Positions 23,601 through 61,639 of a stretch of DNA of 64,000 nucleotides are shown piece by piece. Location of the stretch: contig NC_134506.1 in the NCBI RefSeq assembly GCF_027942865.1, positions 12,732,436 to 12,796,435 of the forward strand, read 5' to 3'. The position numbers were made by a program, and so were the translations under genes. Source of the DNA: Odontesthes bonariensis (Eukaryota; Chordata; Actinopteri; Atheriniformes; Atherinopsidae). How positions within the stretch are numbered: the stretch's first letter is position 1; each line of letters opens with the position of its first letter. Under the pieces are notes generated by a model that was not told the origin of the DNA, made no database searches, and saw only the letters and a list, made by a program, of their open reading frames with translations.

Positions 23601-26600
23601 TGTGGGGGGTGCTCCGGGAGTATGGAGTGCCGGACTCCTTGATATGGGCTGTTCGGTCTCTGTATGACCGGTGTCAGAGTTTGGTCCGCATTGCCGGCAG
23701 TAAGTCGGACATGTTTCCTGTGAGGGTTGGACTCCGTCAGGGCTGCCCTTTGTCACCGATTCTGTTCATAATTTTTATGGACAGAATTTCTAGGTGCAGC
23801 CAGTGCGTTGAGGGGGTCCGGTTTGGCGACCTCAGAATCGGGTCTCTGCTTTTTGCGGACGATGTGGTTCTGTTGGCGTCGTCAGGCCGTGACCTTCAGC
23901 TCTCACTGGAGCGGTTCGCAGCCGAGTGTGATGCGGCTGGGATGAGAATCAGCACCTCCAAGTCTGAGACCAAGTCTTCGGCCGGAAAAGGGTGGAATGC
24001 TCTCTCCGGGTCGGGAATGAGATCCTTCCCCAAGTATCTCGGGGTCTTGTTCACGAGTGAGGGACGAATGGAACAGGAGCTTGACAGGCGGATCGGTGCG
24101 GCGTCTGCAGTGATGCGGGCTCTGCACCGGCCCGTCGTGGTGAAGAAGGAGCTGAGCCAGAAGGCGAAGCTCTCGATTTACCGGTCAATCTATGTTCCTA
24201 CCCTCACCTATGGTCACGAGCTGTGGGTAGTGACCGAAAGAACGAGATCGCGAATACAAGCGGCTGAAATGAGTTTCCTCCGCAGGGTGTCTGGGCTCTC
24301 CCTTAGAGATAGGGTGAGAAGCTCGGTCATCCGGGAGGGGCTCGGAGTAGAACCGCTGCTCCTCCGCATCGAGAGGAGTCAGATGAGGTGGCTCGGGCAT
24401 CTGGTGAGAATGCCTCCTGGACGCCTCCCCGGTGAGGTGTTCCGGGCCCGTCCCACTGGGAGGAGGCCCCGGGGAAGACCCAGGACACGTTGGAGAGACA
24501 ATGTCTCTCGGCTGGCCTGGGAACGCCTCGGGGTCCCCCAAGAAGAGCTGGAGGAAGTGGCCGGGGACAGGGACGTCTGGGTCTCTTTGCTTAAGCTGCT
24601 GCCCCCGCGACCCGATCCCCGGACCAGCGGAAGATAATGAATGGATGGATGGATGGATGGATGGATGGACTTACCCCCTGCTGCGTCCTGTGAACCGAGT
24701 TCCAGCCTCGTTTTGGCGTTGACGAAGGTAGTCCGGCTAGTTGGCTGGGGCCACAAAAACAAAGTGTTTTGCTTCTCAAAACAATATGCGTTAAAAGAGT
24801 GATACATTTGCATCACAAAATTGTTCTCCAGGAAAAAGTCAGACCTCACAATCGCTTGGCGTAGGGCTGAACGATCTATCGTTTTCGACCGAAAATCGCG
24901 ATCTCAGACAACACGATTTTGCGATCGTCAAAGCTGCAGTTTTTTTTGGTGCATCATTATTTTTTTTTTTTTTTTTGAAAAGCTGCCGTCGGCAGGTTTT
25001 CAAAATTCCGAGTCTAAAGTCGGAAAATTCGAACTGATACAACTTTCAGGTCCCTCTCCAACCTCTAACAAGCTCCGAATCGCCCCCCCAAACCCCTCCC
25101 CCTCTGTGGACGAGGTTGTGCACGTGAGTTCACACCAGTGTGAGCGCACACAAGCTGGGGCAGACTCACGCTCAGCAGCGTGTGCACAAGCTGTGATTGA
25201 CAGGTAGGATTCCTCCACCCTAACTTGATTGGTTAAAAACAGCCGGGAGCGCTCGGTTTTTGCAAGCATGATTACAGGCTTCAGAGGGAGCTACAGATTT
25301 CGTTATTTTTCCTAAACAGCCTATTTAATATTCTACTTCCAGAATCCCATGACAGTTCAAGCTAATATGACTAAAAAAAAGTTGCCGACCGCAGCTATTT
25401 TTTGGGGCTTTTTATGCCTTTAATGTTAGGACAGTTTGAGAGAGACAGGAAGCAGGGGGCAGAGAGAGGGGAAAGACATGCAGCACAGGGCCGCCCGGTG
25501 CGGGAGTCGAACCGGGGCCAGCCGCATTGAATTAATTTACACTGAAACTTGATTTAAAGAAAATAAATCGTGGTTGAAATCGAAATCTCTGCCAGAAAAA
25601 TCGCAATTTCAATTTTTTCTTAAAATCGTTCAGCCCTAGCTTGGCGCCATTTTCTCTCCCTTCGTATCACTGCGTGCTGTGTAGACCATGCAGACCGAGC
25701 AGTCCCCTGCTTCTGAGCAGCAAACACTGTAACAGGCGCGGCTATCGGCAGGTGGCTGCACGCATTGATATGAAGGTAGAGAGAAAATAACGCCAAGCGA
25801 TTGTACGGTCTGATTGTACTGTCTGGATAAACGATTTTGTGATGCAAATGTATCACTCTTTTGAACGCATATTATTTTGAGAAGCAAAACGCTTTATTTT
25901 TGTGGCCCCAGCCAACTAGCCGGACTACCTTTGTCAACGCCGAAACAAGGCCGGAACTCGGCTCACAGGACGCAGCGGGGGGTAAGTCAAATATAATAAA
26001 TGATATTGCTAATATGGGATGTCAAACAGCTTCATGTCAAAAGAGGCGAACTATCCCTTTAACAAATTTTCTAAAATGTTTTGTGGCCCTTACAAACAGC
26101 ATATAACGTTCCCTAAAAGCATTAAATCCACCACCACTTCATGAACAACATTAGCTCTTACTGTGTCAGCTCAATGGTGGCTCTCCTTGAAAAGGTCCAG
26201 GCCGTCTTTTCCTTCACATCTGCAGGGATTTCCTTCTTGTCCTCGTAGCCCAAGAAGAAGAGGGTGAAACGCATGGAGGGGAAGTCAATCTTTTGCAGGA
26301 GCCTGCAAGATATCGCACACCAGAGCGAAAAGCTTTTCACAAAGACGGTTTTATGTGGAGAAACACATCGCAGACTTGTCCTGCCACCCCCGTCTTCATT
26401 ACTGGGTGTTTGGGCATTTCGTGACGCTTTATTTTTTGTCATTTCCACTTTCATATGGAGTCAAATTCACCTCATTGTCGATCACTAGTCCAAACATCTC
26501 CTGTTTGCAGTTTAACAACTAATCCAACTCCTGAGATGTGTTTTCAAGAAAAAAAAAAACATTTCTTATTGTTCTTGCCATTCTGCTCTTCACACATATT

Positions 26601-27050
26601 TCACTGAACCCTCCACACATACTCCAGGTTTGCTCAAACTAAGTGTCTCAAACCAGCCCTGTTGACTGAACGGGCGCACACATCAACACTCACGTCATGC
26701 CGAGGATTCTGGTGTAGAAATCCAGGGATTTAGTTGGATCTTTCACCCTTAGCATAGTTTGCTGCATCATGAAATCCTACAACACAAAAACACAATGACA
26801 CAAACACAACTTTCAGGTAGCAGAAACACAATTTTGGATGCGCTCCACCACATAGGTGTTATGGAGGAGCTCAGCTCTGAGCTGAGCTGCTTGGCTACAG
26901 AGCTTGTGGGTTAGTCTGACACAATCAGTGGCATTCCATCATGCAGTACAGTAGACAGTGATGCAATAAATTCACAAACAAGTACAAAAATTCATTGGTC
27001 TATGGACTGATTATGCTCTGATTCATACTGGCTGTGTGTGACAACCCAAG

Positions 27051-27085
<35 letters not shown>

Positions 27086-29602
27086 TTATAATAATTTTTT
27101 AAAAAGGGATGACACAGGACGGGATTCTTTTAATTACTTTGACTTATTTCTTTGGAAACAGTTTAAGACTAAGATATTCCATAATTTCGCTCATCAGTTT
27201 AATTTTTTTTTACTAAAGTACATCCATTGTAGTATTTATGCCCGCAACATCGATGAAAGTCTGAGTCTTTCAGGAGCAAAGATGGACAGTAGATCTTTAG
27301 TTTGTCAACAAATGTGTCATGGAAAAAAAATAAAAATAAAAATCATGGAACAAAACATTGTTCCTCAAATAAAGATTGGAAAGGATTTCTTTAATTCTCC
27401 CTCTACGGCGCAGCATATCATTAAACATTTCAAGCAATCTTGAGAAAATAACAGCGTGTAAAGGTCAGAGAGCAAACCTACGCAGGATGGCACCGCATCA
27501 CGAACAGTCATCAATGGCTGATACAACCATATGAACAAGGGGATAACTGTGGGAAATCTTTTTGTGGCACAACAATACAGGGCTGCATTCACAAATGCCA
27601 CTTTAAACTTTACGGTGCCAAAAAGAAGCCTCATGGCAACCGTATCCAGAGGCTGCGGCAACCTCCCCGTGCTCAGAGGCATCTGGGATGGACCATCACA
27701 CAGGCGAAGGGTCAAGATCTTTTTTGGAAGAAAATTATGCTGTTGTGGACCATAGTCAAAAATCACCAGCTAGAGAGCTACAAGTTTAAAAGCCAGGCTC
27801 TGTGATGGTGGGTAAGTCATCTTCCACTCCCTGCTGCTATGCTTTTATTTTATGTAAAGCACTTTGAATTGTTTGTACAAGAAATGTGCTATATAAATAA
27901 ATTTGATCTACACTTTTGTGATGGCAGCATTAATGCAGGAAAGCTCACTGAGAAACATATGCTTCCTTCCAGGGACCTCTGGGTATTTCTCTGCACATAA
28001 TACACAGGCGTGGCGGCAGAAGAAGGCGCTACAGCTACTGGACTCGCCCGTCTACAATCCTGACCCGTCCCTGCGAGAGAATTTCTGAGAATCCTGAAAC
28101 AAAACAATGCAACAAAACAATCCCAACTGTTGCCTTAAAACGTGCAACAAAGTGGTAAAAGCTTTACTGTGCCAGCTTTTTTTTTGGAATGCGTCACAAG
28201 CCTGAAATGCACGTTAACAAATTTAATGAAGTTAAGCTAAACGCGGTGCGTTACACTCTTGTGTTTGAAAGCCTCATCTTGCAGATTAGACATAACTCCA
28301 TTTAGCTCCGATTGCAGGACATTAAGCAAAGCAGATGAAAACCTGTTCCTCGGCACTCAGTCGCTAAAAAAGGGATTTTCAGCTGAGCTGCACCTCTGTG
28401 CAACCGAACACACACAGCACAGTACGACCACACTGAACACATCGGGCCTGTTTGGATTTAGTCAGTTTTACACGCCATGCCAAGCTGCTACTTCAAAGTC
28501 AAAGTGTGAAATTCCATAAAAGACTGTTGCTCGTGTGCTGCAGATGACAGTAATACAGAGACATCAACTTGGAGTAAAAGTTGCGTCCAGATTGGATTAC
28601 CAAAACAAACTAAACATCGCTCCCATCCTGAAAACTTATCCGAAGCGCACAAAACCTCTTCTCTGAAAGCGTGTGGGTTTGACACAGGGGTGTTATCTAT
28701 GTGGTTGGTGGCTGTTCCTCTTTCCTGTGTCCTTCCTCATACACTGTCAAGAAAAAAGAAAAAAAAGAAAAAAATCCAAAGAGACATTTTATTTTATCTA
28801 CATGTAGCACCCACAGCAGTTTGGCCGTTAAGTTCTGCTGTACCAATGAAGCAAATCAAGTGGAGAAAAGAAAAGTGTTGCTAAAGACTTGGCCAAGGGA
28901 ATTAGTCCAATGTCATGAGGCCTGTTCGGGTTAATTAATCTTACTCTGGCAGGCTGAAGCTCACACCACAATTTAGACCTGCCACGGTCCAGAACCTTTG
29001 CAGGTGTGACCTCATTCTTTAAATTCCTAAGTTTGAACCTCAAGAGGAAGTGTTTGTAAGAAAGAGCAAACATCCACCGAAAGAGAGGGTAATCCTCGTT
29101 TATTTGTGTTTATTTCTTCATGTATTAACTGATTTGATCAATTCAAAAGGAGCAGCTCATTCGCGGCGCGCGGACGTGCTCTACGCACGCCCTGATAAAT
29201 GACGTTTAAGCTCTGCAACAAGTTTGGAGTGAATTCAACGCCACGCGAGAGCAAAAAGGTTTGGCTACGAAGTTAGCTCGTAGCAACATGGACCAAGACA
29301 CCAAAGTTTGTTTTGCTAACAGAAACGTGCATATGTCAACAACAGTCATGTCTAAAGAAATGGAACGTCGCCAACGACAATAAACCGCAAATTGTGTGGC
29401 AACGCGTCCGATAATGGACGGACGCAAATAGCAGGTTAACAACTCTGGGATTCATTGGCCTGTTAAGTTTGGCGGCTTGTCAATGTCTGGTTTAAGTTTA
29501 GTCAAACTTAAAATGAGACTACAATCCTCCTACCTTTGTTATAGGGTCTCCATTTTTACAAGATGCTGCCGCTGCTTCGTCTGAAAGACCTTTGTCGCTC
29601 AT
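17627..29602 (-). CDS. glo1: Lactoylglutathione lyase (glyoxalase I), complete
   Basis: Zinc enzyme of the cytosol that converts the methylglyoxal-glutathione hemithioacetal to S-lactoylglutathione. Six coding exons: 29602-29534, 26776-26694, 26302-26162, 19168-19101, 18801-18712 and 17718-17627. All junctions are GT/AG and keep phase. The sum is 543 nt, 180 residues plus TAA (human protein 184). The four family metal ligands are all in place: Q29 (MMQQTM), E95 (ATIELTHNWG), H122 (GFGHIGIAV) and E168 (GYWIEIL). The N-terminus starts [11 protein letters not shown], as usual for the family. Exon boundaries match the vertebrate gene (…ELTH/NWG, GFG/HIG, DDG/KMKG). The gene is spread over 12 kb because intron 3 (19169-26161) is packed with nested transposons. 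A different open frame overlaps its 3' end. Confidence 0.97.
19507..19806 (+). mobile_element. GGATG-tailed retroelement fragment
   Basis: About 300 bp of a very common fish sequence ('gtgtggagtttgcatgttct', 'gggataggctccagccc') ending in GGATGGATGG. It is bounded by a 14-bp target duplication, AAGGGATAGTTCGC, at 19493-19506 and 19807-19820. The duplication is the tip of the host element's inverted repeat, so this insertion came later. Confidence 0.85.
19881..24667 (+). mobile_element. RTE-clade (Rex3-like) LINE, nearly full length, dead
   Basis: The plus strand encodes an APE-type endonuclease (19990-20640: [27 protein letters not shown]) and then a reverse transcriptase (22606-24637: [38 protein letters not shown], the catalytic FADD box, and the C-terminal [13 protein letters not shown]). 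It ends in (GGAT)n at 24638-24667, the tail type of Rex3 elements. Without the 1734-bp insertion it is about 3.05 kb. Inactivating changes are a one-base loss near 20630 (early stop after MIDL), the insertion at 20864, and one extra C in the C-run near 23317 that throws the polymerase out of frame. It interrupts the left arm of the TTAA foldback element. Confidence 0.92.
20864..22597. mobile_element. LTR-like insertion (possible solo LTR) inside the LINE
   Basis: The 1734-bp block starts TGTAGC and ends GCTACA (TG…CA with a 6-bp terminal inverted repeat). It is flanked by the 4-bp duplication CGGG (20860-20863 and 22598-22601). Cutting it out restores the LINE reading frame between SFNHVPG and EVGDIEPEW. 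It has no recognisable gag, pol or other open frame and no internal long direct repeat that I can see, so a large solo LTR is the simplest reading. AATAAA hexamers occur near 20929 and 21660. Confidence 0.55.
24862..25638. mobile_element. Non-autonomous hAT element
   Basis: Terminal inverted repeats TAGGGCTGAACGAT / ATCGTTCAGCCCTA are flanked by an exact 8-bp target duplication GCTTGGCG (24854-24861 and 25639-25646), the hAT signature. Its 777 bp hold no transposase. It inserted into the arm of the TTAA element. Confidence 0.88.
25385..25535 (-). mobile_element. SINE-like segment within the hAT element
   Basis: The complement contains a canonical pol III B box (GGTTCGACTCC, near 25500-25515) followed by CT-rich sequence and an end 'aaaggcataaaaagcccc', as in a dispersed fish SINE. 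The A box is not visible, so it is probably 5'-truncated. Confidence 0.55.
27051..27080. repeat. (ATA)n microsatellite
   Basis: About ten tandem AAT/ATA units in glo1 intron 1, followed by an A-run. Confidence 0.95.
27850..27906 (+). mobile_element. LINE 3' tail fragment
   Basis: The segment 'gtaaagcactttgaattg' followed by 'tgctatataaataaa' is the 3' end shared by many fish LINEs and is related to the one at 1970-2030. The 5' part is not recognisable. Confidence 0.6.
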
Positions 29603-29868
29603 TTTTACAAAGACGACTTTAAAGGCTGGACTGCAGCTCCGTGGGTCTGACAGACACTCGGGTATGAAGAGAGGAGGAATTCAGCGGAGGGAGTTTTAAA
29701 GGAGAGAACTTCCGGTGTCAGATTTCAAAACAAAAGACACACTTGATCGTTTACAATGGTGAAAACCAAATCACAAACCCCACACTACTAACAAAGGTAT
29801 GATTGATTTCACGGTTTATTTTAAAGAGAATTTTCGAGAGGCGTCTGGCTGCAGACCTGCACTGTCAG

Positions 29869-29897
29869 GACCATAGACATAGAACATGTCTATGGTC
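29869..29897. repeat. Perfect 12-bp stem, 5-base loop
   Basis: GACCATAGACAT, loop AGAAC, ATGTCTATGGTC. The stem is flanked on both sides by a direct repeat of 'gtcagga'. Confidence 0.85.
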
Positions 29898-30284
29898 AGG
29901 ACCCTTAAGCCCGATTTATGCCCTACGGAACCGGACGAAATTCGTCTGTCCGGTCCATACGTTGCTCCCGGAGCTTCTGTTTATGCCTCCGTCCGTATTG
30001 CGCACATCCCTATGAAATCCTCTAGAGGGCGGTATTATATATTGAGTCATTGTCGGCCGCGGGTTTGAGAAACATGGCGTCAATTGAGGAAGTTGCAGTC
30101 ATACAAATGTATATACCCCCTGACCATCTCACAAATCCTCTCCTCCATTACCTGGCATTTTTAAATCTTAAAATGTTTTAATCTCCTACTCTTCTTTCTT
30201 CTTCTTCCTCCATAACTTCCGGAGCCAACACGCTCCTGACTCTCTACTGCCCCCACGAATTCCTCTGGTATTGCTCCGTTTCTA

Positions 30285-30308
30285 TACACATATATATATA
30301 CATATATG

Positions 30309-30361
<53 letters not shown>

Positions 30362-30419
30362 GTATATGTATATATATGTATATATACACATATATATATA
30401 CATATATGTATATATACAC

Positions 30420-30452
<33 letters not shown>

Positions 30453-30469
30453 CATATATATACATATAC

Positions 30470-30502
<33 letters not shown>

Positions 30503-30503
30503 C

Positions 30504-30538
<35 letters not shown>

Positions 30539-30556
30539 CATATATATACACATATA

Positions 30557-30598
<42 letters not shown>

Positions 30599-30657
30599 CA
30601 TATATATACATATATATATATACATATACATATATATATACATATACATATATATAC

Positions 30658-30720
<63 letters not shown>
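30285..30720. repeat. AT-rich microsatellite (TA/CATATA)n
   Basis: About 435 bp of near-pure alternating TA with interspersed CATATA and GTATATA. All six frames are open over parts of it because of the composition (poly Y/I), so those frames are not genes. Confidence 0.97.
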
Positions 30721-30723
<3 letters not shown>

Positions 30724-31719
30724 GCAGTGCGATAAAGTCAAAATGAAATGATAATGAAATAGCAGTGACTTACTCTATAGTACACAATAAAATGTACAGT
30801 ATAGGCCTATGGCATCTTGTGAGATGTTGGCTTATGAATATGAGCCTAAGAGAAAATGTGTGCAGGGACCAAACAAAAGTTTACAATACAAATAAAAACA
30901 ATAGACCGGGAATTGATAGATTTTATGTCGTACTGTTAACTAATTAATTCATTTGTGAGGACCTCTTGAAAAATATAGCGTTTAAAATCGTTTAAAAATA
31001 CGTGCTTCCGATACACACGCTTTTATTTTGAAAGGCTTCGAATCAACTTCCGGTCCTCACAGTGCACTTCCGGTCCTCACAGTCTAGGTGACGGTCTGCA
31101 ACAGGGTCCTGACAGTGCAGTTCTGCAGCCAGACACTCTTGGAGAATTTTCAGACACGAGTGAGTAAAAATGACCAGCAGTAAAGAAATAATCATGTCGG
31201 CATGAATGAATTTGAACGGTAATGGTATTGTTCCTCCAAAGTAGATTAATAGAGTATCAATAAGGTTCACTTATGATTTGAGTCGTCGTTTAGAATGCAG
31301 AGGGGAGCAAACATTTCAATTTTCAGAAAAATCAAACCATGATTTAAAAAGAACTGAACAAGGAGGGCTTGTACCGAGGACAGTATTTAATCAGTGGCTT
31401 CATGAGAAGGTTAATTTTATTTTGGAAATAGATCGGAAGTATTGTTCCCACTTCATTAAACAAGGTAACGTATTGCGTAACCAGGGAAGCGTCCTTTGCA
31501 ATGGATTCTTCACTTATGTTGCACTGATGGAGGGCTAATAGGAACCCTAATGTAATAACCTTGCTATGTTCAATTTAGCATGACAGATTGTTGAAGTTTG
31601 ATGAAATAAGTTATCCAATAACAAGTAAAAACACTGTAGGTTGATATTTTTACAATACATTAGTCCAACACCAGCAATCAATAACCAACTCAAACAAGTC
31701 ATTTTGCCATGGAAATGAT

Positions 31720-31725
31720 TTTATT
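31720..31725 (-). terminator. Candidate eprs1 polyadenylation signal
   Basis: The complement reads AATAAA about 770 bases past the eprs1 stop codon. No other AATAAA closer to the stop stands out. Confidence 0.45.
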
Positions 31726-32491
31726 ATACACAGGCAGCAGAGTTTATTAGTGGGAGATAAGTGACAGGTGGCTACATCACTACTGACTTAACAACATACC
31801 CAGTTCATCACACTTGTTTCTGATGTGGCTCCAAGAGATCACCATGAGTCACACAACCAGACACCCAGCAGAGCTGACAAGGCTGTAAGAAATAAACTTT
31901 AACTGCAAGCCTGAGTACCCACAGAGTTCCTGAGACGGTTTGGCTGTAAGATAGAAACCGTTGGCCAGCGAAGAGTGCTTTTCTAGACAGTAAAATTCTC
32001 AGGATATTTCTTTCATCGAAGTTCTTATGAGTTTTGACAGATTTCAAAAGGCCAACACCTGCTTAAATTATATATCATCACCAAAACCATTAAACTAGCT
32101 ATATTTAGGACTCAAGAAGATGACATATTCGATTTGGACAAACCTGCCTGACAGTTAGACATTTCCATCCCTTTGCTGTTTCTAGGCAGTAAGTACACTG
32201 CTGACATGGATGGCCTTTAAAGAGTAACCAGCTACTAAAAAGGAAAAAACGGATGGTAACAGATTGTAAAAGTAAACTATTGCGCTTGCCTCAATTTTCT
32301 TTCTACTGCGTTACATCAATGTTAACATGTAAAAAAAGAAAAGAAAAGAAAAGCATTTCCCAATTGTGAACCCCACGGGTCGTATACCACAGGTAGCTTA
32401 AAGACCCACATGAGATCAGAATGGAAGTAAAAGGGTTAGAGGAGGTGGAAAAGCCCTTTTCTACAGATGTTCGTTCTGGAGGAGCAGGGTT

Positions 32492-58962
<26,471 letters not shown>

Positions 58963-59189
58963 AGTGCCAAATCCTTCTTCAACTCAGTTGGTAGAGCCTT
59001 TACGTGGATTAAAAATAGACTCTGTGAAGTGAACCTACATGCAAGACTACTCTCCGTACGGCACCACTCCGCAACCAAAGAAAAAATTCATTTGTTGATA
59101 CGACGGATAGACAACTGCATAGATGGGTCAAAGCGCCACCTAGAGGACGGGAGTATAAACACCTGGAAATCTGTTGAGCACCTCTTCTA
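58963..59189. promoter_or_regulatory. eprs1 5' flank, TSS not resolved
   Basis: About 230 bp between the eprs1 start codon and the first mobile element. It should contain the 5' untranslated region and core promoter. I see no TATA box at a convincing place. Confidence 0.35.
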
Positions 59190-59234
59190 TGCTTTCTTCT
59201 CGTCTTCTTCTTTAAAGTTTGAAGCATCTAGCGG

Positions 59235-59765
59235 CAGTGGTGGAGGAAGTACTGAAGTGTAGTACTTAAGTAAAAGTATAAATACCCAGCAAAATATATA
59301 CTTAACTAAAAGTAGAAATACTGCATCAAAAATCCTACTTAAGTAAAAGTCATAAGTACTGACTTTTAAATTTACTTTAAGTATTGAAAGTAAAAGTACT
59401 CGCGCTATTGGTTGTCTTTCAATGTCTAGGCCATTTTGATGAAGAATGCAGGTATAGCTACTCTACAGAAATCACTGTTAGTAAAAACTATAAGCAACAT
59501 TGAAGCTGACAGAGCCACCTGATTGGTTTAAACATATTTTTCTGTAGGCCACGTTATGGCGAAACTGCATTTATAAAATGTAACGAGTAACAACACATAT
59601 TGTAGAAATGTAGTGGAGTAGAAAGTATAGATAATAGCTGCAAAATGTAATGGAGTAAAAGTCGAAAGTATGCATTATTATTTTTACTTAAGTAAATTAC
59701 AAATACGGAAAAATTTACTTAAGTACAGTAACAAAGTAAAAATACTCCGTTACATTCCACCACTG
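59235..59765. mobile_element. Non-autonomous hAT element (MITE)
   Basis: A 531-bp element with ends CAGTGGTGGA… and …TTCCACCACTG and an exact 8-bp target duplication TCTAGCGG (59227-59234 and 59766-59773). The interior is rich in AAGTA/TACTT, and no open frame is present. Confidence 0.92.
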
Positions 59766-60129
59766 TCTAGCGGTTGCATTACAGCTGGATTTCGTCTGGA
59801 TAAATTTAGCCAGATCCAAAAATGGTCCAATTCTCCAAACAGAACCTCAAAGGATACTCTGAGTGGTATTTTTATTTTTGTTCCCCTTAATTTCACCAGT
59901 CTGTTTTGCTTTCCAGTGCTGTTCTTGTTGGCCCTTCTTTCACTATTCCAGTCATGTCCCATCATACCACACATAGCCACTGAATATTATCTAATATTTT
60001 GCTTCCAAGAAACAAGGCTGTCTTGTATTCTTTTTAAATGTGGAGTTCTCCCCATTTGCTGAAGGCGATTTCTGTGGAAATTGACTGACTTTTCCCTAGT
60101 TTTCATACCTGTCCTTGTTCCTGATCATT

Positions 60130-60602
60130 TTCAGGGAAGTTTTTCAAACTCAAAGAAACTCAAAGAATTAACCAATATTCTGTGTACACATAACAGAAAA
60201 TTAGGCAGAAAACTATTCTAAAAATGGTATCTTTGTCCCTCACACACCCTGTCACAAAGACACATGCTTTTTGCACCAACAAAGTGATTCTAAAGCGCTG
60301 TTGGTCAAATTCTTGGCATAACTCAGTGTGGTGTGCAGTGAGAACAGAACAAAAGGCAGCCAACATCCAAAGAAGAGCTTTGGGATGTCCTTAAAAAATC
60401 CCGGAGAACTATTCCGGAAGTTCTACTTAAAGAAATTACAAGAAAACTTGTCTAAGAGGGCTCAGGCTGTGTTGCACAATACTGAAAACTGTACTCTCAT
60501 TTATGTTTGCGCATGTCTCATTAAACAGCCAAACATATTTTCTGCTTCCTTGACAATGTAGAAGGAAATGAGGGGTGGCCAAGACTTTTGCACTGTACTG
60601 TA
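60130..60602 (-). mobile_element. Tc1/mariner remnant
   Basis: The right end 'agacttttgcactgtactg' is the terminal repeat of a known fish Tc1 family, and the DNA to its left ('tgttgcacaatactg', 'aaagaagagctttggg') follows that family. The left boundary is approximate. Confidence 0.65.
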
Positions 60603-61314
60603 TTTCCTTCAAAGATGAGCAGCCTACATGTGGTACCGTTTCTGCTTTCTTACAAAAGTCACACAGACCAGATGGATGTTTTCCTGTCATTTGAAAGGTG
60701 TTGTTCACGTTACTGACACCTGTTTTCAGCCTTGTCATGTAATACTATCTGTCTGCTATTACTTTCCCTATATTTAAGTGTTCTCAATATCCTACCTTGA
60801 AATGAAAAGGCTAAATGCATCTGCCGTTTGTCTGCATCCCCAGAACTGCTTCAGTTCTTGATGATTTCTAATCTGTTTTGCTTTTAAGAAGTCAAACATT
60901 CACTTAACCATGTCAAATTGGTGGGACAGGTTAAGTGTTGCTGAAACTGTTTGTTACTGGATTCGTTGAGCCATCAGAGTAAACTTGGACATATCCTGTG
61001 TAAGTAATCTTGGCATGGTGAGATATAGATGTTTTTATTAATTTCTTTATTTAAAGTTCAAATACTTGAGTTGTCCCAAGTATCTACTTTGGAACTGGAG
61101 GCCATATAACAGTGTGTCTGATATACTTGTTATATGCTGTTGTGCTTCTTGCCACTTCATCAGTCATCCAGGCAAAACTTACCTTCTCTGTTTTTGTCTT
61201 GATGAGCTCTAAGATTAAACTGGTAACTGACAAATAGCTGTTTTGCCACAAAACTCATTGTTATTTTTCCTGTTTGTGCTTTCAAGGATCGTCCGATTCT
61301 GATTGCCCACGGAG

Positions 61315-61615
61315 ATTCATTTTCTATATCCGCTTTATCCAGGTCAAGCTCACAGGGGCTTAAAGTCTATCCCAGCTGCCAGTGGGTGAGAAGTGGGGTA
61401 TACCCTGGATAGGTCGCCTGTATCGCAGGGCCAGCACAGAGACAAACAACCATGAACGCTCATACTCACTCCAATGGTCAATTTAGAATCACCAAATAAC
61501 TTAGCATGCATGTTTTTGTGGTGTGGGATGAAGTATCAGGAATGATCCTAGAGTACCCTGAGAGAACCCACGCATTTAAGGGGAGAACATTCAAACTCCA
61601 CAAAAGGAGGCCTTA
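61315..61615 (-). mobile_element. GGATG-tailed retroelement fragment, reverse orientation
   Basis: The complement matches the family of 19507-19806 ('catttctatatccgctttat' at its end, 'tgtggagtttgaatgttct' at its start), with greater divergence. Confidence 0.7.
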
Positions 61616-61639
61616 CTCTGTGTCTGTATTTTGGCTTAG

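Larger units (their letters stand above)
19490..26062. mobile_element. TTAA-flanked foldback element, host of nested insertions
   Basis: Terminal inverted repeats begin AGGGATAGTTCGC at 19494 and end with its complement at 26058, with TTAA on both sides (19490-19493 and 26059-26062). The arms are long: 24669-24861 plus the outer piece 19807-19880 on the left mirror 25647-26058 on the right ('ggctagttggctggggcc', 'acatttgcatcacaaaa'). Removing the later insertions leaves an element of well under 1 kb that is almost wholly palindromic. TTAA targets are known for piggyBac- and Kolobok-type DNA transposons; I cannot choose between them. It encodes no protein. Confidence 0.75.
29825..31152. repeat. 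1.3-kb segment bounded by 46-bp inverted repeats
   Basis: The left copy (29825-29872) reads 'gtctggctgcagacctgc' then 'actgtcaggacc'. The right copy (31102-31152) carries its complement with a few differences. The segment between holds a hairpin, a stretch starting 'aagcccgatttatgcc' that recalls fish Harbinger-type repeats, and the AT microsatellite. It may be a decayed DNA transposon or an inverted duplication. Confidence 0.5.
29603..31719. other. glo1-eprs1 intergenic region
   Basis: Contains the glo1 upstream sequence, where a short CG-rich patch lies at 29160-29200 inside intron 1 and another CG-bearing stretch lies near 29930-30060. It also holds a pair of inverted repeats (about 29825-29872 and 31102-31152), a perfect 12-bp hairpin and a 430-bp AT microsatellite. 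No gene was recognised. Confidence 0.6.
59190..60760 (-). mobile_element. LINE 3' end broken by a hAT and a Tc1 fragment
   Basis: At 60603-60745 the minus strand encodes the RNase-H-side C-terminal motif of a fish LINE (MTRLKTGVSNVNN, TGKHPSGLCDFCKKAETVPH). The 3' end is at 59190-59234 and 59774-59800 ('aatgcaaccgctag', then AAGAAGAAG-rich tail). The two pieces are separated by a hAT element and a Tc1 remnant. Confidence 0.65.

Noticed and set aside
22770-24849. Long minus-strand frames opposite the LINE
   Set aside because: Shadow frames of the GC-rich reverse-transcriptase ORF.
25495-25520. tRNA gene suggested by a B box
   Set aside because: There is no A box or cloverleaf; it is a SINE remnant.
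30285-30720. CRISPR-like regular repetition
   Set aside because: It is a simple AT microsatellite without unique spacers.
30161-30741. Several 127-165 codon open frames on both strands
   Set aside because: They are the translation of the AT microsatellite (alternating Y/I/M) and have no coding signal.
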